From positions 310,001-374,000 of the forward strand of contig JANQJU010000033.1 in the NCBI GenBank assembly GCA_028281495.1: a DNA stretch of 64,000 nt, written 5' to 3'. The notes below the pieces were generated by a model. The model saw nothing but the letters and a program-made list of their open reading frames with translations. It had not been told where the DNA came from and did not search any database. How positions within the stretch are numbered: the first letter of the stretch is position 1; each line of letters opens with the position of its first letter. Position numbers and translations under genes: made by a program. Positions 34,151 through 43,154 of this stretch are shown piece by piece. This stretch comes from SAR324 cluster bacterium (lineage in GTDB: Bacteria; SAR324; NAC60-12).

Positions 34151-34428
34151 ACGGTTTGTACTCCAATAGCAATTTATGTTTGATTCTATGGTGCGTTGTT
34201 CGAAAAAATCCGTGTAATGCAGGATTTTGTGCCTGCTGAACTGGCCATCAGACCTAGCATAGGCCTATGGGGGTGTCGAGTCGTGGAAAAGCAGACGCGC
34301 CCCCCGTGTTTACAGAAACCTTTGGGTAAATTAAAGTAATCCATCATGCCGTTCCAAACCAACGAAAAGGCAGGCACAATGCCACCTTATATTCCGCATT
34401 TGAAAGATCTTCCATCCAAACTATTGCC

Positions 34429-35967
34429 ATGAAACGTTTCGTTAATTTTTCGATTTGGATTGTTATATTGTGCGTGGGCACCACCACTTATGCCACAGGG
34501 ACTAGCAATTGGAAGGCCCCCGACGGTTATGAAATTCGGATCGATTCTTCAGGGTGGTCCTTTCCGGTTGCCATTGCTTTTGTGAAAAACCCAGCAACTG
34601 ATCCCAAATCACCACTCTACTATGTTTCGGAACTTCGGGGCCGGATTAAAGTCGTCACTCAAGATCGCAGTGTCTATACCTACGCTGATCAAGTAGAAGA
34701 ATTACGCCCTCAGGAAGAGCTGCCCGCCTTTAAAGGGCAATTTGGTTTGACAGGTCTCTGTTTAGACGATGCCAGTGGCAGCCTATACGCCACAACGGTT
34801 TATCGGAAAGGTGCATTGCTCTTTAATAAGATCATGCGATTTAATAGTCCTAATGGTCATTTCGGTTTGCAAGGAAACAAGACATGGGAACTCGTGGATT
34901 TGTTTCAAAACGATCACTCTGGCGTGGCTCATCAAATCGGACATTGCTTCATCGGTTCAGATGGAAAATTGTACGTAGGCGTCGGTGATGCACATAAACC
35001 TAAAAAATCCCAGTTGCTTCAACATACCAATGGCAAGTTGCTGCGCCTTAACCTGGATGGCACCGCTCCTTCAGATAACCCACTGTATGATCCTCATCAA
35101 CCCAATAGCATTATCAGTTATGTATACGCCTATGGTTTCCGAAACCCATTTGCAATCAGCGAAGGCCCCTCTCAACAAGTGTACGTGGCTGAAAACGGAA
35201 AAGAGGTGGATCGATTGATCCTTGTGAATCCGGGTCAAAATTATTTGTGGGAAGGTCAAGATGACGTCATGTTTACTAATAGTTTGGTCACTTGGTCTCC
35301 CCCTATAGGGCCGGCAACGATGATTTTTCTAGATAATTCATCCTTGTTTCCTCAATGGGACCAACGTTTATTGATCTCAGCAACCTTCTATGCACAAATT
35401 CAATCCGTATGGATCGATGAATCTCTGGGGGTGAAAAGCCCACCCATCCCTTTCATGTCCTATGCTGGATCTCCTGATGAAACCCAATATTTGGTTCCAA
35501 TAGCTGCCGGCCCCGACGGAATTTACTTTTCCGGCTTCATGCCTCAATCTGATGGCGAAACCCATATCATGAAAGTGGTTCGGCAGACCTCTTCAAATGC
35601 CGAATCCCCAGCCCTCCGTTTGAGTGGACAAGGTTGGTATTCCTATCTTGAATGTGCCCAATGCCACCAGCTTTCAGGAAAAGGAGGTAAACCCGAACTA
35701 GCTCTTGATGGGCTGGTGACCACGCCTCATTTCCAGAGTCCACACACCGAACTCACTTCCGAACAACAAACAGCGCTCGGCGAATACTTAATGCAATTCA
35801 AGCAATCCACTTCTACCTCAGGCACGATGACTCAAAACTGGATCAGTAAGATCGGTTTTCATATCTCCACACATCTTTCCGATTGGATTCGAGGAGTGCT
35901 GATTGCCGGTTTGATCTTAGGACTAGGGGGGAACTTGTTTTTCGGATGGTTTTGGAAAAAGAAATGA
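34429..35967 (+). CDS. Exported sorbosone/glucose dehydrogenase-like protein with cytochrome c domain and tail anchor
   Basis: A 512-residue protein: signal peptide (1-22), a six-bladed beta-propeller of the PQQ-dependent glucose/sorbosone dehydrogenase type (e.g. FGLTGLCLDDASG, SYVYAYGFRNPFAIS, VYVAENGKEVDRL), a class I cytochrome c segment with CAQCHQL near residue 404 and a C-terminal membrane helix (about 484-506) ending in a basic tail. The soluble parts should face the periplasm, anchored by the tail, so electrons from an aldose or similar alcohol could pass through the haem to the membrane chain. The substrate is not known. It stands alone. Confidence 0.85.
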   Translation: MKRFVNFSIWIVILCVGTTTYATGTSNWKAPDGYEIRIDSSGWSFPVAIAFVKNPATDPKSPLYYVSELRGRIKVVTQDRSVYTYADQVEELRPQEELPAFKGQFGLTGLCLDDASGSLYATTVYRKGALLFNKIMRFNSPNGHFGLQGNKTWELVDLFQNDHSGVAHQIGHCFIGSDGKLYVGVGDAHKPKKSQLLQHTNGKLLRLNLDGTAPSDNPLYDPHQPNSIISYVYAYGFRNPFAISEGPSQQVYVAENGKEVDRLILVNPGQNYLWEGQDDVMFTNSLVTWSPPIGPATMIFLDNSSLFPQWDQRLLISATFYAQIQSVWIDESLGVKSPPIPFMSYAGSPDETQYLVPIAAGPDGIYFSGFMPQSDGETHIMKVVRQTSSNAESPALRLSGQGWYSYLECAQCHQLSGKGGKPELALDGLVTTPHFQSPHTELTSEQQTALGEYLMQFKQSTSTSGTMTQNWISKIGFHISTHLSDWIRGVLIAGLILGLGGNLFFGWFWKKK

Positions 35968-36152
35968 CTTTGATTTTTCGTTTTCTAAAGGTTTTTCTAA
36001 CTTTCAAATATTAGTCAGCATTCGTAACATCCTTGTGATTTTCCCGCATTTCCTCTAAAAAAACAGAAAGACTAGTGTGGATTTTCAAGATTACTAGCAA
36101 AAAGGGAGAGGTTAATCTGGAGGCACAAAGTAACTATCAAATTGAGGTTTCT

Positions 36153-36956
36153 ATGAAAGCGAATTGGCGACTTATCCTCGGTATTGTGTTGGTATTCGTT
36201 CTTCCGTTTTCCGCTGAAGCACAACTCAAGCTGCGGGTCATCACACAAGAGTTCCCCCCACTACAGATGGAGGTCGATGGTCAGTTGGCTGGATTCACAG
36301 TAGAGACAATCCAAGAAGTAATCAAAGAAGTTCAAAAACGCTTGGATGTCACGGTAGAGCAATTCGAATTCCTACCGTGGAAACGAGCCCTCAAAGTTGC
36401 ATCAATTGAAAAAAATGTTGTATTTTTTTCACTATCTCGAACGGATCAACGCGAATCTCTCTTCCACTGGGTGGGGACTATAGCGCCCTATGAATTACAC
36501 TTATTCCGTTCCGTAGACCGGCCCGATATCCAAGCTACATCCCTCAAAGATCTCAAAGGCAAAGGCTATCGCATTGGGCTACAAGGTGGGAGCAACTTAC
36601 AAGAGTTCTTAGTTCAGAAAGGCTTTGGAGAGAATTCAGACAATACCATTCTCCATGAAGTGACTCGCAATGCACAAACCATCCGTCTCGTTCAAAGGGG
36701 CCGATTAGACTTAATGGCACAGGTCGCAGTGAGTTTTCCTATCCGTGTCAAGCAGGAAGGTCTCCCAATCGAAGATTTCCGTCCCGTATTAAAATTGGAT
36801 GAGTTGTCCAAACAGCTTTGGGTGGTACTGAGCAAACCCACTGCTCCTGAATTAGTCCGCCTTTTCATCCAAGGTTTGGCACAAGTCAAATCAGACGGAC
36901 GGTATGATGAAATTGTTACCAAATATTTGGATACAACAATGGCTGCTACTGAATGA
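36153..36956 (+). CDS. Periplasmic amino-acid-type substrate-binding protein (SBP_bac_3)
   Basis: About 267 residues from the ATG at 36153, where a signal peptide begins (MKANWRLILGIVLVFVLPFS, cleavage after AEA). The SBP_bac_3 layout is clear: LRVITQEFPPLQMEVDGQLAGFTVE at the start, then DLKGKGYRIGLQGGSNLQEFL and a C-terminal DGRYDEIVTKYLD. The relatives with this opening are often orphan sensors of the type found beside GGDEF or kinase genes. No permease or ATPase gene is near. Confidence 0.88.
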   Translation: MKANWRLILGIVLVFVLPFSAEAQLKLRVITQEFPPLQMEVDGQLAGFTVETIQEVIKEVQKRLDVTVEQFEFLPWKRALKVASIEKNVVFFSLSRTDQRESLFHWVGTIAPYELHLFRSVDRPDIQATSLKDLKGKGYRIGLQGGSNLQEFLVQKGFGENSDNTILHEVTRNAQTIRLVQRGRLDLMAQVAVSFPIRVKQEGLPIEDFRPVLKLDELSKQLWVVLSKPTAPELVRLFIQGLAQVKSDGRYDEIVTKYLDTTMAATE

Positions 36957-36993
36957 TTCAAACCTAAAAGCCCAATGCTCTTCCCTGGCTCTC

Positions 36994-37725
36994 TTAAAAT
37001 CTAGGCAAACAATTCAACCACGCTTCCAATCCTTTTTCTGGATGCATACTGTGTTTCCAGATGAGATAGACTCCCATTCCCATTACCATCAGACTGGCAA
37101 TCTGTACCGAGCGGAAACGAAGATACGGTGAGATCTTTGTTAATACCGTAGGGCTTGCAAAGACACTGACGGAGGTGATTACAGAAAAAATAATCATTGT
37201 CACAGCCCCCCAAAGCATCGAATTGGTTGCAAACGCTCGAAGTTCTACTGCCCACATCAAACCGCAAGGAAGAATACCGGAGAGCAGCCCTAATGGAAGT
37301 ACACTCCAAGGCTGCAATCGCCTATTTTGTGATTGCAGCTTCGGAACAAACAATTTCATTATCTTGTATACCCATTGGCTGATGCGTTCCGGCCAACTCT
37401 GTCCAACTAACGTAGCTGCTCCGCCCAATACCATCACAAGTCCAGCTACTGCGGCCCCAAAAAATTGGAACGGATTGTTCGGCCCCACAGTAACCGCTAA
37501 GGTCATCCCCAAGCCCCCCATAATGGCTCCAATCATGGTATAGGCGAGTAATCTTCCCGTAAAATATGCTCCATGATACTTCCACAACAATTTGGGAGAG
37601 TTCTGATGAACTGGAATCGCATACGCACACGAGATACCACCACACATCCCAGCACAGTGTAGGCTTCCCGTGAAAGCCAATGTGAATAAAAAAGCAAAAT
37701 CGATTAAATAGAAACCATCCATCAT
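36994..37725 (-). CDS. TauE/SafE-like membrane protein with SLHCAGMCGG motif (DsbD_2 family)
   Basis: A 243-residue integral membrane protein with about six helices. The N-terminal motif GSLHCAGMCGG and the repeat-like PLGLLSGILPCGLMWAVELRAF define the DsbD-transmembrane-like family often found with cbb3 oxidase assembly and copper or reductant transfer. It is commonly annotated as a sulfite exporter family protein. The paired Cys in the motif could carry electrons or metal across the membrane. It is convergent with the binding-protein gene, and no oxidase gene is close by. Confidence 0.85.
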   Translation of the reverse strand: MMDGFYLIDFAFLFTLAFTGSLHCAGMCGGISCAYAIPVHQNSPKLLWKYHGAYFTGRLLAYTMIGAIMGGLGMTLAVTVGPNNPFQFFGAAVAGLVMVLGGAATLVGQSWPERISQWVYKIMKLFVPKLQSQNRRLQPWSVLPLGLLSGILPCGLMWAVELRAFATNSMLWGAVTMIIFSVITSVSVFASPTVLTKISPYLRFRSVQIASLMVMGMGVYLIWKHSMHPEKGLEAWLNCLPRF

Positions 37726-37988
37726 ATTCTAATTCCTGCTCACGGATATTTTGACGACGCCTTTGGGTTCCTCCTCAATTATGCATTAAAGCAGTTCTTG
37801 CCAAAGATAAAATCCGTAAATTTCCTTATGGCAGACTGCTCATTTCACAGTGAAACCTTCTACGGTGCAATCCTCTAAGACCAAATAAACCAGGGATGCC
37901 GATAGGATTTGTGGATAGGAGAGAAGGGGGTTGCCGATCAAGAGCAGGGCATACCAAGTGGTTAGCTTAAACGAATCCGATTTATCGC
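37726..37988. other. Gap between the membrane protein and exonuclease genes
   Basis: About 260 bases with no coding signal, tRNA or clear hairpin. It should hold the promoter of the leftward membrane-protein gene and the end of the exonuclease transcript. Confidence 0.5.
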
Positions 37989-38771
37989 TCAGCCAACGGG
38001 AAGTGAATAATCATAGGTGATGGTTAGGGGAGCATGATCAGAAAAACGTTCCTCCCGATAGATCGACTCATGCCTGGCGAATGACGCGATCTCTGGGGTT
38101 GCTATTTGGTAGTCAAGACGCCAACCTACATTTTTTTCCCACGCCCGGCCCCGATTGGACCACCATGTATACTGTTCCGGTTCGGGGTTAATTTGACGGA
38201 ATACGTCGACAAACCCAATGTCATCAAAAATTTCGGTCATCCACGCACGTTCCGCGGGGAGAAACCCTGAGTTTTTGAGATTACCTTTCCAATTTTTAAT
38301 ATCGATCTCTTTGTGTGCAATATTCCAATCACCACAAAGAACAAATTCACGTCCGCAGTCTCGGCATTCTTGCATCCAGCGTGTGAGGTAACCCATTGTT
38401 TGATATTTAAAGTCTTGGCGTTCTTCACTACTGCTTCCCGATGGCAAATACAAAGAAACGATACTCACGTTTCCCCAATCCGCTTGGAGGAAACGGCCTT
38501 CCTGATCGAATAGATGCCAACCGATTCCTTCTTGGACTCGATGAGGTTCTTGGCGAACATACAAACCGACTCCACTGTAACCTTTCTTTTCTGCTAAATG
38601 AAAAACCCCTCGATATCCTGGAGGGTTGGCCATTGTTTCTGTCAAATGCTCTTCTTGGATTCGAACTTCTTGCATACAGACTACATCGGCGTCTTGGCGC
38701 AACATCCACTCCATAAAATTTTTTTTAAACGCCGATCGGATTCCGTTGAGGTTGATCGAGATGATTTTCAT
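37989..38771 (-). CDS. xthA: Exodeoxyribonuclease III
   Basis: A 260-residue AP endonuclease/exonuclease of the XthA group. All catalytic blocks are visible: ISINLNGIRSAF, CMQEVRI (metal Glu), GYSGVGLYVRQE, LCGDWNIAHKEIDIKN (Asp and Asn), WRLDYQIATPEIA and the final RFSDHAPLTITYDY (Asp-His). It removes abasic sites and 3'-blocking groups in base excision repair. It lies one base after the cysteine desulfurase stop codon, so the two are co-transcribed. Confidence 0.96.
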   Translation of the reverse strand: MKIISINLNGIRSAFKKNFMEWMLRQDADVVCMQEVRIQEEHLTETMANPPGYRGVFHLAEKKGYSGVGLYVRQEPHRVQEGIGWHLFDQEGRFLQADWGNVSIVSLYLPSGSSSEERQDFKYQTMGYLTRWMQECRDCGREFVLCGDWNIAHKEIDIKNWKGNLKNSGFLPAERAWMTEIFDDIGFVDVFRQINPEPEQYTWWSNRGRAWEKNVGWRLDYQIATPEIASFARHESIYREERFSDHAPLTITYDYSLPVG

Positions 38772-38772
38772 G

Positions 38773-39915
38773 TCACATCAATGATTTGAGTTCTTGATAA
38801 ACGCGGGTGAAACGCCGAAATAATTCCTCTTGGTTATCGTCTACATTTTGCTGACCAAAGCTCAACCGAATCATAGACTGCACCAGTTCTGGATGCATGC
38901 CAATTGCTTGGAGGACATGGGAATGTTTCGCTTTGCGAGAGGAGCAAGCAGATCCATTGGACACATAAATTTCCTCCGCTTCTAGATGGTGCAGAAACAC
39001 TTCTGCTGGTACAGGAACCAGCGCTAGATTTAGATAATGTGGCAATGTGTGTGGAGACTGATATATTTGAATTTTCGAGCAGTTTTGTTTCAAGAACACC
39101 ATCCAGTTCTGACGAAACTCGGCTAGATTTTCCCATGTGGACTCACGATTTTTCTCAGCAAGTTTGAAAGCTTCGGCAAGAGCAATGATTCCAAAAACGT
39201 TTTCCGTACCACTCCGCAATCCATTTTCTTGTCCACCTCCTAAAATCACCGACTCTAAATTTAGAGGGCGCGAAGCAATCAGAGCGCCGATTCCCTTCGG
39301 AGCACCAATTTTGTGTCCGCTTAATGAGATCAAATCGATTTTTGCCGTTTTGATCGGCAAAGGAATTTTGCCGATCGCTTGTGTGGCATCTACATGAAAT
39401 ACTGATTTTGGGTTTCGCAGTTTGAGCAAAGGACCAATCGTATCCAAAGGCTGGCGCGTTCCAACCTCGTTGTTAACCGCCATGCAGGACACAATACGAG
39501 TTTCTTCATTCATCAAGGTGTCCAGATGATCAAGATCAATAATTCCTTCCGCTAAGGTCCGAACATACACGACCTCAAATCCTTGTTTTCCCAGCTTTTC
39601 AACTGTTCGCAAAATGGAAGGATGCTCAATCTCTGAAACCACGATACGCTTTCCCTTCAAGCCTATCGCATGCGCTGCTCCCCACAATGCTAAATGATTG
39701 CTTTCCGACCCACCACTTGTAAATGTCACGTATTCGGCAGGCACTCGGAACCACTTTGCGACCTCTTGTCGAGCAGTTTTGATAGAGCGAGCTACTTCCA
39801 TTCCCAAAACATGGAGTGAAGACGGATTCCCAAAATGATCTGTCAGGTAAGGTAGGCTTTTTTCCAAAACTTCTGGCAAAACAGGAGTGGTTGCAGCGTT
39901 ATCGAGATAGAACAT
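38773..39915 (-). CDS. Cysteine desulfurase (NifS/IscS family)
   Basis: A 380-residue class V aminotransferase-fold enzyme of usual length. PLP-binding residues are seen in TSGGSESNHLALWG and AVNNEVGTRQPL, the Schiff-base Lys in SLSGHKIGAPKGIGAL, and the catalytic Cys loop in YVSNGSACSSRKAKHSHVL. It removes sulfur from cysteine for iron-sulfur cluster or tRNA thiolation; it might also supply selenium, relevant since a selenoprotein lies in this window. No IscU or scaffold gene is adjacent. It is leftward, followed at once by xthA. Confidence 0.94.
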   Translation of the reverse strand: MFYLDNAATTPVLPEVLEKSLPYLTDHFGNPSSLHVLGMEVARSIKTARQEVAKWFRVPAEYVTFTSGGSESNHLALWGAAHAIGLKGKRIVVSEIEHPSILRTVEKLGKQGFEVVYVRTLAEGIIDLDHLDTLMNEETRIVSCMAVNNEVGTRQPLDTIGPLLKLRNPKSVFHVDATQAIGKIPLPIKTAKIDLISLSGHKIGAPKGIGALIASRPLNLESVILGGGQENGLRSGTENVFGIIALAEAFKLAEKNRESTWENLAEFRQNWMVFLKQNCSKIQIYQSPHTLPHYLNLALVPVPAEVFLHHLEAEEIYVSNGSACSSRKAKHSHVLQAIGMHPELVQSMIRLSFGQQNVDDNQEELFRRFTRVYQELKSLM

Positions 39916-39945
39916 AGATTGTAGCCGGAGGAAGTAGAAAATGAT

Positions 39946-40695
39946 TCAAGCAAAGATGGATTGAAACTCTTTGAGCAGGCGAGGCAATAACAAGTTGGGC
40001 ATAGCTCCGTGTGTATCGCAGACTACCAACTCCGGTTTAATTTTAAGGCGCATTTTGGTGAATTCGGCAAATTCTCCAGGCATACCGTCCTCCTTGCATA
40101 AACCATAAAACCGGGCCTCATCTACAAGCCGAACCACCTCCGGCTTGAGTTTCCTTCTTCCAATAGAAGGGGGTGTGGGATCAATGAAAATCAAACCGTG
40201 AGTTTGAGCAGCATAATCTGGACGTTCCTGTAAAAATCGCAGCATTACGTCTCCCCCCAATGAATAGCCCAAGATGACTAGGCGGATTGCCTCTTTTCCT
40301 AGGAAATACTCATATAAATGATGCAACTGTTCCAAATAAATAGGAATGGAAGCTTCTGGCGGGCGCTTGAGTTCTTGTCCGTTTGGGTTCAACACTACTA
40401 ACCCTACCTTCTCTGGTAGCTCTTGAAAATAGGGTTCCATTGTGGTTCGTGCCAAAGCTTCAGGTTGGCTCAAACTTTGGTCCAACAACGTATATGCCCA
40501 TACTCCAGCACGCTCAGGATAGCCGGAAGCTACAATGACCACATCCTGCACGGTTTCAATATTAGCAGAAGCAGGCAGGGACATAGCTTCACCTGGGACG
40601 GATAAATATTTTGCAAAACCTTTTTGTTCCAGAGTCACAATGATTTGATCTGCTTTTTCATTCAATAGATCGAAATCCCATTCTTCAGAAAACAT
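39946..40695 (-). CDS. Alpha/beta-hydrolase family protein
   Basis: A 249-residue hydrolase with the nucleophile elbow VILGYSLGGDVMLRF (Ser near 147) and a late CDTHGAMPNLLLPRLL that gives the catalytic His. The Asp is probably in LIFIDPTPPS or nearby. Substrate unknown; lack of a signal puts it in the cytoplasm. It is leftward, 21 bases after the unknown gene before it and 30 bases before the desulfurase gene, so an operon is likely. Confidence 0.83.
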   Translation of the reverse strand: MFSEEWDFDLLNEKADQIIVTLEQKGFAKYLSVPGEAMSLPASANIETVQDVVIVASGYPERAGVWAYTLLDQSLSQPEALARTTMEPYFQELPEKVGLVVLNPNGQELKRPPEASIPIYLEQLHHLYEYFLGKEAIRLVILGYSLGGDVMLRFLQERPDYAAQTHGLIFIDPTPPSIGRRKLKPEVVRLVDEARFYGLCKEDGMPGEFAEFTKMRLKIKPELVVCDTHGAMPNLLLPRLLKEFQSIFA

Positions 40696-40715
40696 GTCAT
40701 AAACCTTATAAAAGG

Positions 40716-41474
40716 TTAAAATAGTCCAGCAGGTCGTGCCTCATCAATTGCTTGCTGAATCGCTTGACGGAAACAATCACGATTAGGAAATCCCCCTGCG
40801 GAATATTGTTCCGGTGTGAATATCTGGTGACATTCAAGACGCTTGTTTACAACTTTCACCCGTTCCATACCTTCGTCTTTGCCGAACTTTTTCATTTTGA
40901 ATTTGTAAATGATTTCCAAGTTTTCCCCATCCATTCGAATGAGACAGGTGACATAATCCAGCGTTGGATATTGTTTAGAATCCGGAGGTACCATTTTGAC
41001 TTCCGTAAACCCTTTATTGAATTTGGCCAATTTTTTAACAAAGCGAAATTGAGTTTCAAACGTTTGTAGAAAGCTTCGTATAAACGTGGATAATTGGACT
41101 CGTATGTCGATTTTTCCCTGTTCCATCACGTTTGTATCTCCATAACGCAAAAACAGACTTCCACTTTTATCGCTAATGGGACAATCAGAAGACAAATTTA
41201 AAGCCCATGAATATTTCTGTTCTTCTTGGGGAGCAAGCGTCACATCTTCTGCAACCGACAAAGTCTGTAGCAATTCCCAAGCATCCGGTTCTTTAGCTTT
41301 AATGAGCTTCAAAATGCCATAAGTGAGTGCGATTTGCAGGGTCTCCAAATGGATCGATTCACTGCCAGAATTTCTGACCAGCAGATGACCTGCCACTGTG
41401 CTTCCTTGCTCCCACTCCTCACCATCGGCATAAAGATGGTATTCGAGCGGACGTCGAAAAAAAGTTCCTTTCAT
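40716..41474 (-). CDS. Hypothetical protein, possible arrestin-like fold
   Basis: A 252-residue soluble protein of unknown family. The first half is beta-rich with the pattern GSTVAGHLLVRNSGSESIHLETLQIALTYG, which recalls the arrestin-like Spo0M group; the second half is mixed and basic with KFKMKKFGKDEGMERVKVV. This likeness is only by eye. It is the first visible gene of the leftward hydrolase, desulfurase and xthA run. Confidence 0.7.
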   Translation of the reverse strand: MKGTFFRRPLEYHLYADGEEWEQGSTVAGHLLVRNSGSESIHLETLQIALTYGILKLIKAKEPDAWELLQTLSVAEDVTLAPQEEQKYSWALNLSSDCPISDKSGSLFLRYGDTNVMEQGKIDIRVQLSTFIRSFLQTFETQFRFVKKLAKFNKGFTEVKMVPPDSKQYPTLDYVTCLIRMDGENLEIIYKFKMKKFGKDEGMERVKVVNKRLECHQIFTPEQYSAGGFPNRDCFRQAIQQAIDEARPAGLF

Positions 41475-41642
41475 AGCATTTTTAAATTAAGAGTTGATAT
41501 TCAAAAGGTAGGATAAACTTTAGTTATATGATGAAACTTACTAGACTTTGCAAGTTTTCCAAAATGAAGAATGGGGATACAAAGAGAGCAAACTCTTAGA
41601 ACACAGGAAGTCACCCTGCCGAGCGCTCTAAAGATTGGATTC

Positions 41643-42239
41643 TCACAGTGCGATTTGAAACCCGACTGTGGTAAGTCCTCCTGAAAAATTAACCTTTTCT
41701 TTAACACCTTCCACATCGGTGTCAGAATCCATAGTAAGCTCCACTTCCGGAACGCTCAACAAATGATAGCCTAAATGAAAATCAATCACGTTAAAAAATG
41801 GCAAACCCACACGAATAAATCCTTCACCTATGGGGGTCGTTACATCGATCGTTTCAATATTTCCAGAACCACCAATAATATCCGTCGAAGTTTCCAGTGT
41901 TCCTCCTCCAATACCAGCGGACAAGGTAAAAATGGGCACAGGTATATTGTAAAATAAGTTCACAGAACTGGCTTTGACTTTTGTAGCCAATGTGAAGTCT
42001 TCGCTTCCTGAATCACGCCTTTCAAAGAAAAACCCCATCCCACCAATATTGGGAACAAAAGGAATGGGATGGATGATTCCAAAAGAACCACCGGAGATTC
42101 CTTCGTCAGCAGCAGAATAAGCGATAGCACCATCTACACTAAAACCAAAAAACTGAGCATGGGCCACCGGAGCCGTTCCCACCAGGCCGCCAATAATCAA
42201 GAAACTCATGATGATTAAGGAATTTTTGAAGAATTTCAT
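41643..42239 (-). CDS. Exported beta-rich protein, probable small outer-membrane barrel
   Basis: About 198 residues. A signal peptide begins at the ATG at 42239 (MKFFKNSLIIMSFLIIGG..., cleavage after VAHA), with an ATG three codons upstream as alternative. The mature part alternates hydrophobic and polar residues in strands, Gly-rich (FGFSVDGAIAYSAADEGISGGSFG; FIRVGLPFFNVIDFHLGYHL) and ends with FQIAL, an aromatic/hydrophobic end like that of OmpW or OmpA-type barrels. The specific role is unknown. It follows another exported protein gene by about 70 bases. Confidence 0.75.
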   Translation of the reverse strand: MKFFKNSLIIMSFLIIGGLVGTAPVAHAQFFGFSVDGAIAYSAADEGISGGSFGIIHPIPFVPNIGGMGFFFERRDSGSEDFTLATKVKASSVNLFYNIPVPIFTLSAGIGGGTLETSTDIIGGSGNIETIDVTTPIGEGFIRVGLPFFNVIDFHLGYHLLSVPEVELTMDSDTDVEGVKEKVNFSGGLTTVGFQIAL

Positions 42240-42311
42240 AAGCAACATCTTGGCAAGTTTACAATAAGAGAATCTGTTCCTTTGGAGTGAAAGAAAGCTA
42301 CCCAGGTTCAC

Positions 42312-42644
42312 TTAACCTTCTGACTCTTTTTCCTTGAGCTTCATTTCATGTTTCCAGTCTTTATCAAAATCTCCTAGTGGGCGATAAAATGTAAATTCAA
42401 AAGGATCAACCACCAAAACTTCCCAAGCCGTATTATCATCGACAAAATAAGTAAATGGCAACGTCACGACATAAATCGCACCACCGAGTATGGTGGTTCC
42501 AGTTCCTAAGATTCGCACGACTGAAGCATCAAACGCGACTATACCAGCACTTGGACGTTCAGTTTCTTCCGCCCAAGCAGTAAAAGGCACCAAAACAAAT
42601 GACCAGATCACAAATGCTATTAAAAACGTCTTGATGTATTGCAT
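42312..42644 (-). CDS. Exported hypothetical protein
   Basis: About 110 residues from the ATG at 42644 with GAGGGGG before it. A signal peptide (to about TAWA, residue 23) is followed by a hydrophobic stretch (ILGTGTTILGGAIYVVTLPFTYF) and a charged end (KHEMKLKEKESEG). No family is recognised. It lies upstream of the small barrel-like gene on the same strand and may be its partner in the envelope. Confidence 0.75.
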   Translation of the reverse strand: MQYIKTFLIAFVIWSFVLVPFTAWAEETERPSAGIVAFDASVVRILGTGTTILGGAIYVVTLPFTYFVDDNTAWEVLVVDPFEFTFYRPLGDFDKDWKHEMKLKEKESEG

Positions 42645-42703
42645 ACCCCCTCTGTATCTCAAAAAGGCTCTAATTTTTGTGGTAAAAGCATACTCACGCA
42701 GCT

Positions 42704-43141
42704 TTAGCCAGTGCTTCCAAATCCACCTACGCCGCGTTCTGTTTCATTCAGAGTTTCAACAACTTCAATTATACAGGTTTCCAAGCGACGTACCAGTAAT
42801 TGAGCGATTCTCTGATCCAATAAAGCTTGAGCAGCTCTTTCACTATCTTGTACCCCAATATAACGAAATGGGACAAAAATCCGGCCTCTATAACCAGGAT
42901 CGATAACCCCGACACTGTTCGCCATCACGAAATCTGTTTTGATAATACTAGAGCGCGGCACCACTTCAACATAGTACCCTTCAGAAACCTGAACTGAAAT
43001 TCCCGTATCGAATAGAAACACTGAGTTTCCCCGATTTTCATATGCATATGCAGTCAGATCCATTCCAGCATCAGTCGAATGAGCACGGTTTGGAGGTGCT
43101 ATTCCTTGTCGATGGCATTGTATTTTTAGATGAGCAGGCAT
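42704..43141 (-). CDS. dut: dUTP diphosphatase
   Basis: About 145 residues from the ATG at 43141; a GTG at 43195 would overlap gatA by 41 bases. The five trimeric dUTPase motifs are present: TDAGMDLTA, PRSSI, GVIDPGYRGRI, a weak fourth (LDQRIAQLLV) and the C-terminal arm RGVGGFGSTG. It turns dUTP into dUMP and pyrophosphate, keeping uracil out of DNA and feeding thymidylate synthesis. It follows gatA on the same strand. Confidence 0.95.
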   Translation of the reverse strand: MPAHLKIQCHRQGIAPPNRAHSTDAGMDLTAYAYENRGNSVFLFDTGISVQVSEGYYVEVVPRSSIIKTDFVMANSVGVIDPGYRGRIFVPFRYIGVQDSERAAQALLDQRIAQLLVRRLETCIIEVVETLNETERGVGGFGSTG

Positions 43142-43154
43142 GCGATTTCGCTGT

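Noticed and set aside
34186..34377. 63-codon minus-strand frame upstream of purC, with a CATAGGCCTATG palindrome at 34258-34269 and a GCAGG/CCTGC hairpin at 34219-34236
   Set aside because: No start site or family. The leader does not match a purine or ZTP riboswitch as I know them, so neither a gene nor a riboswitch is called.
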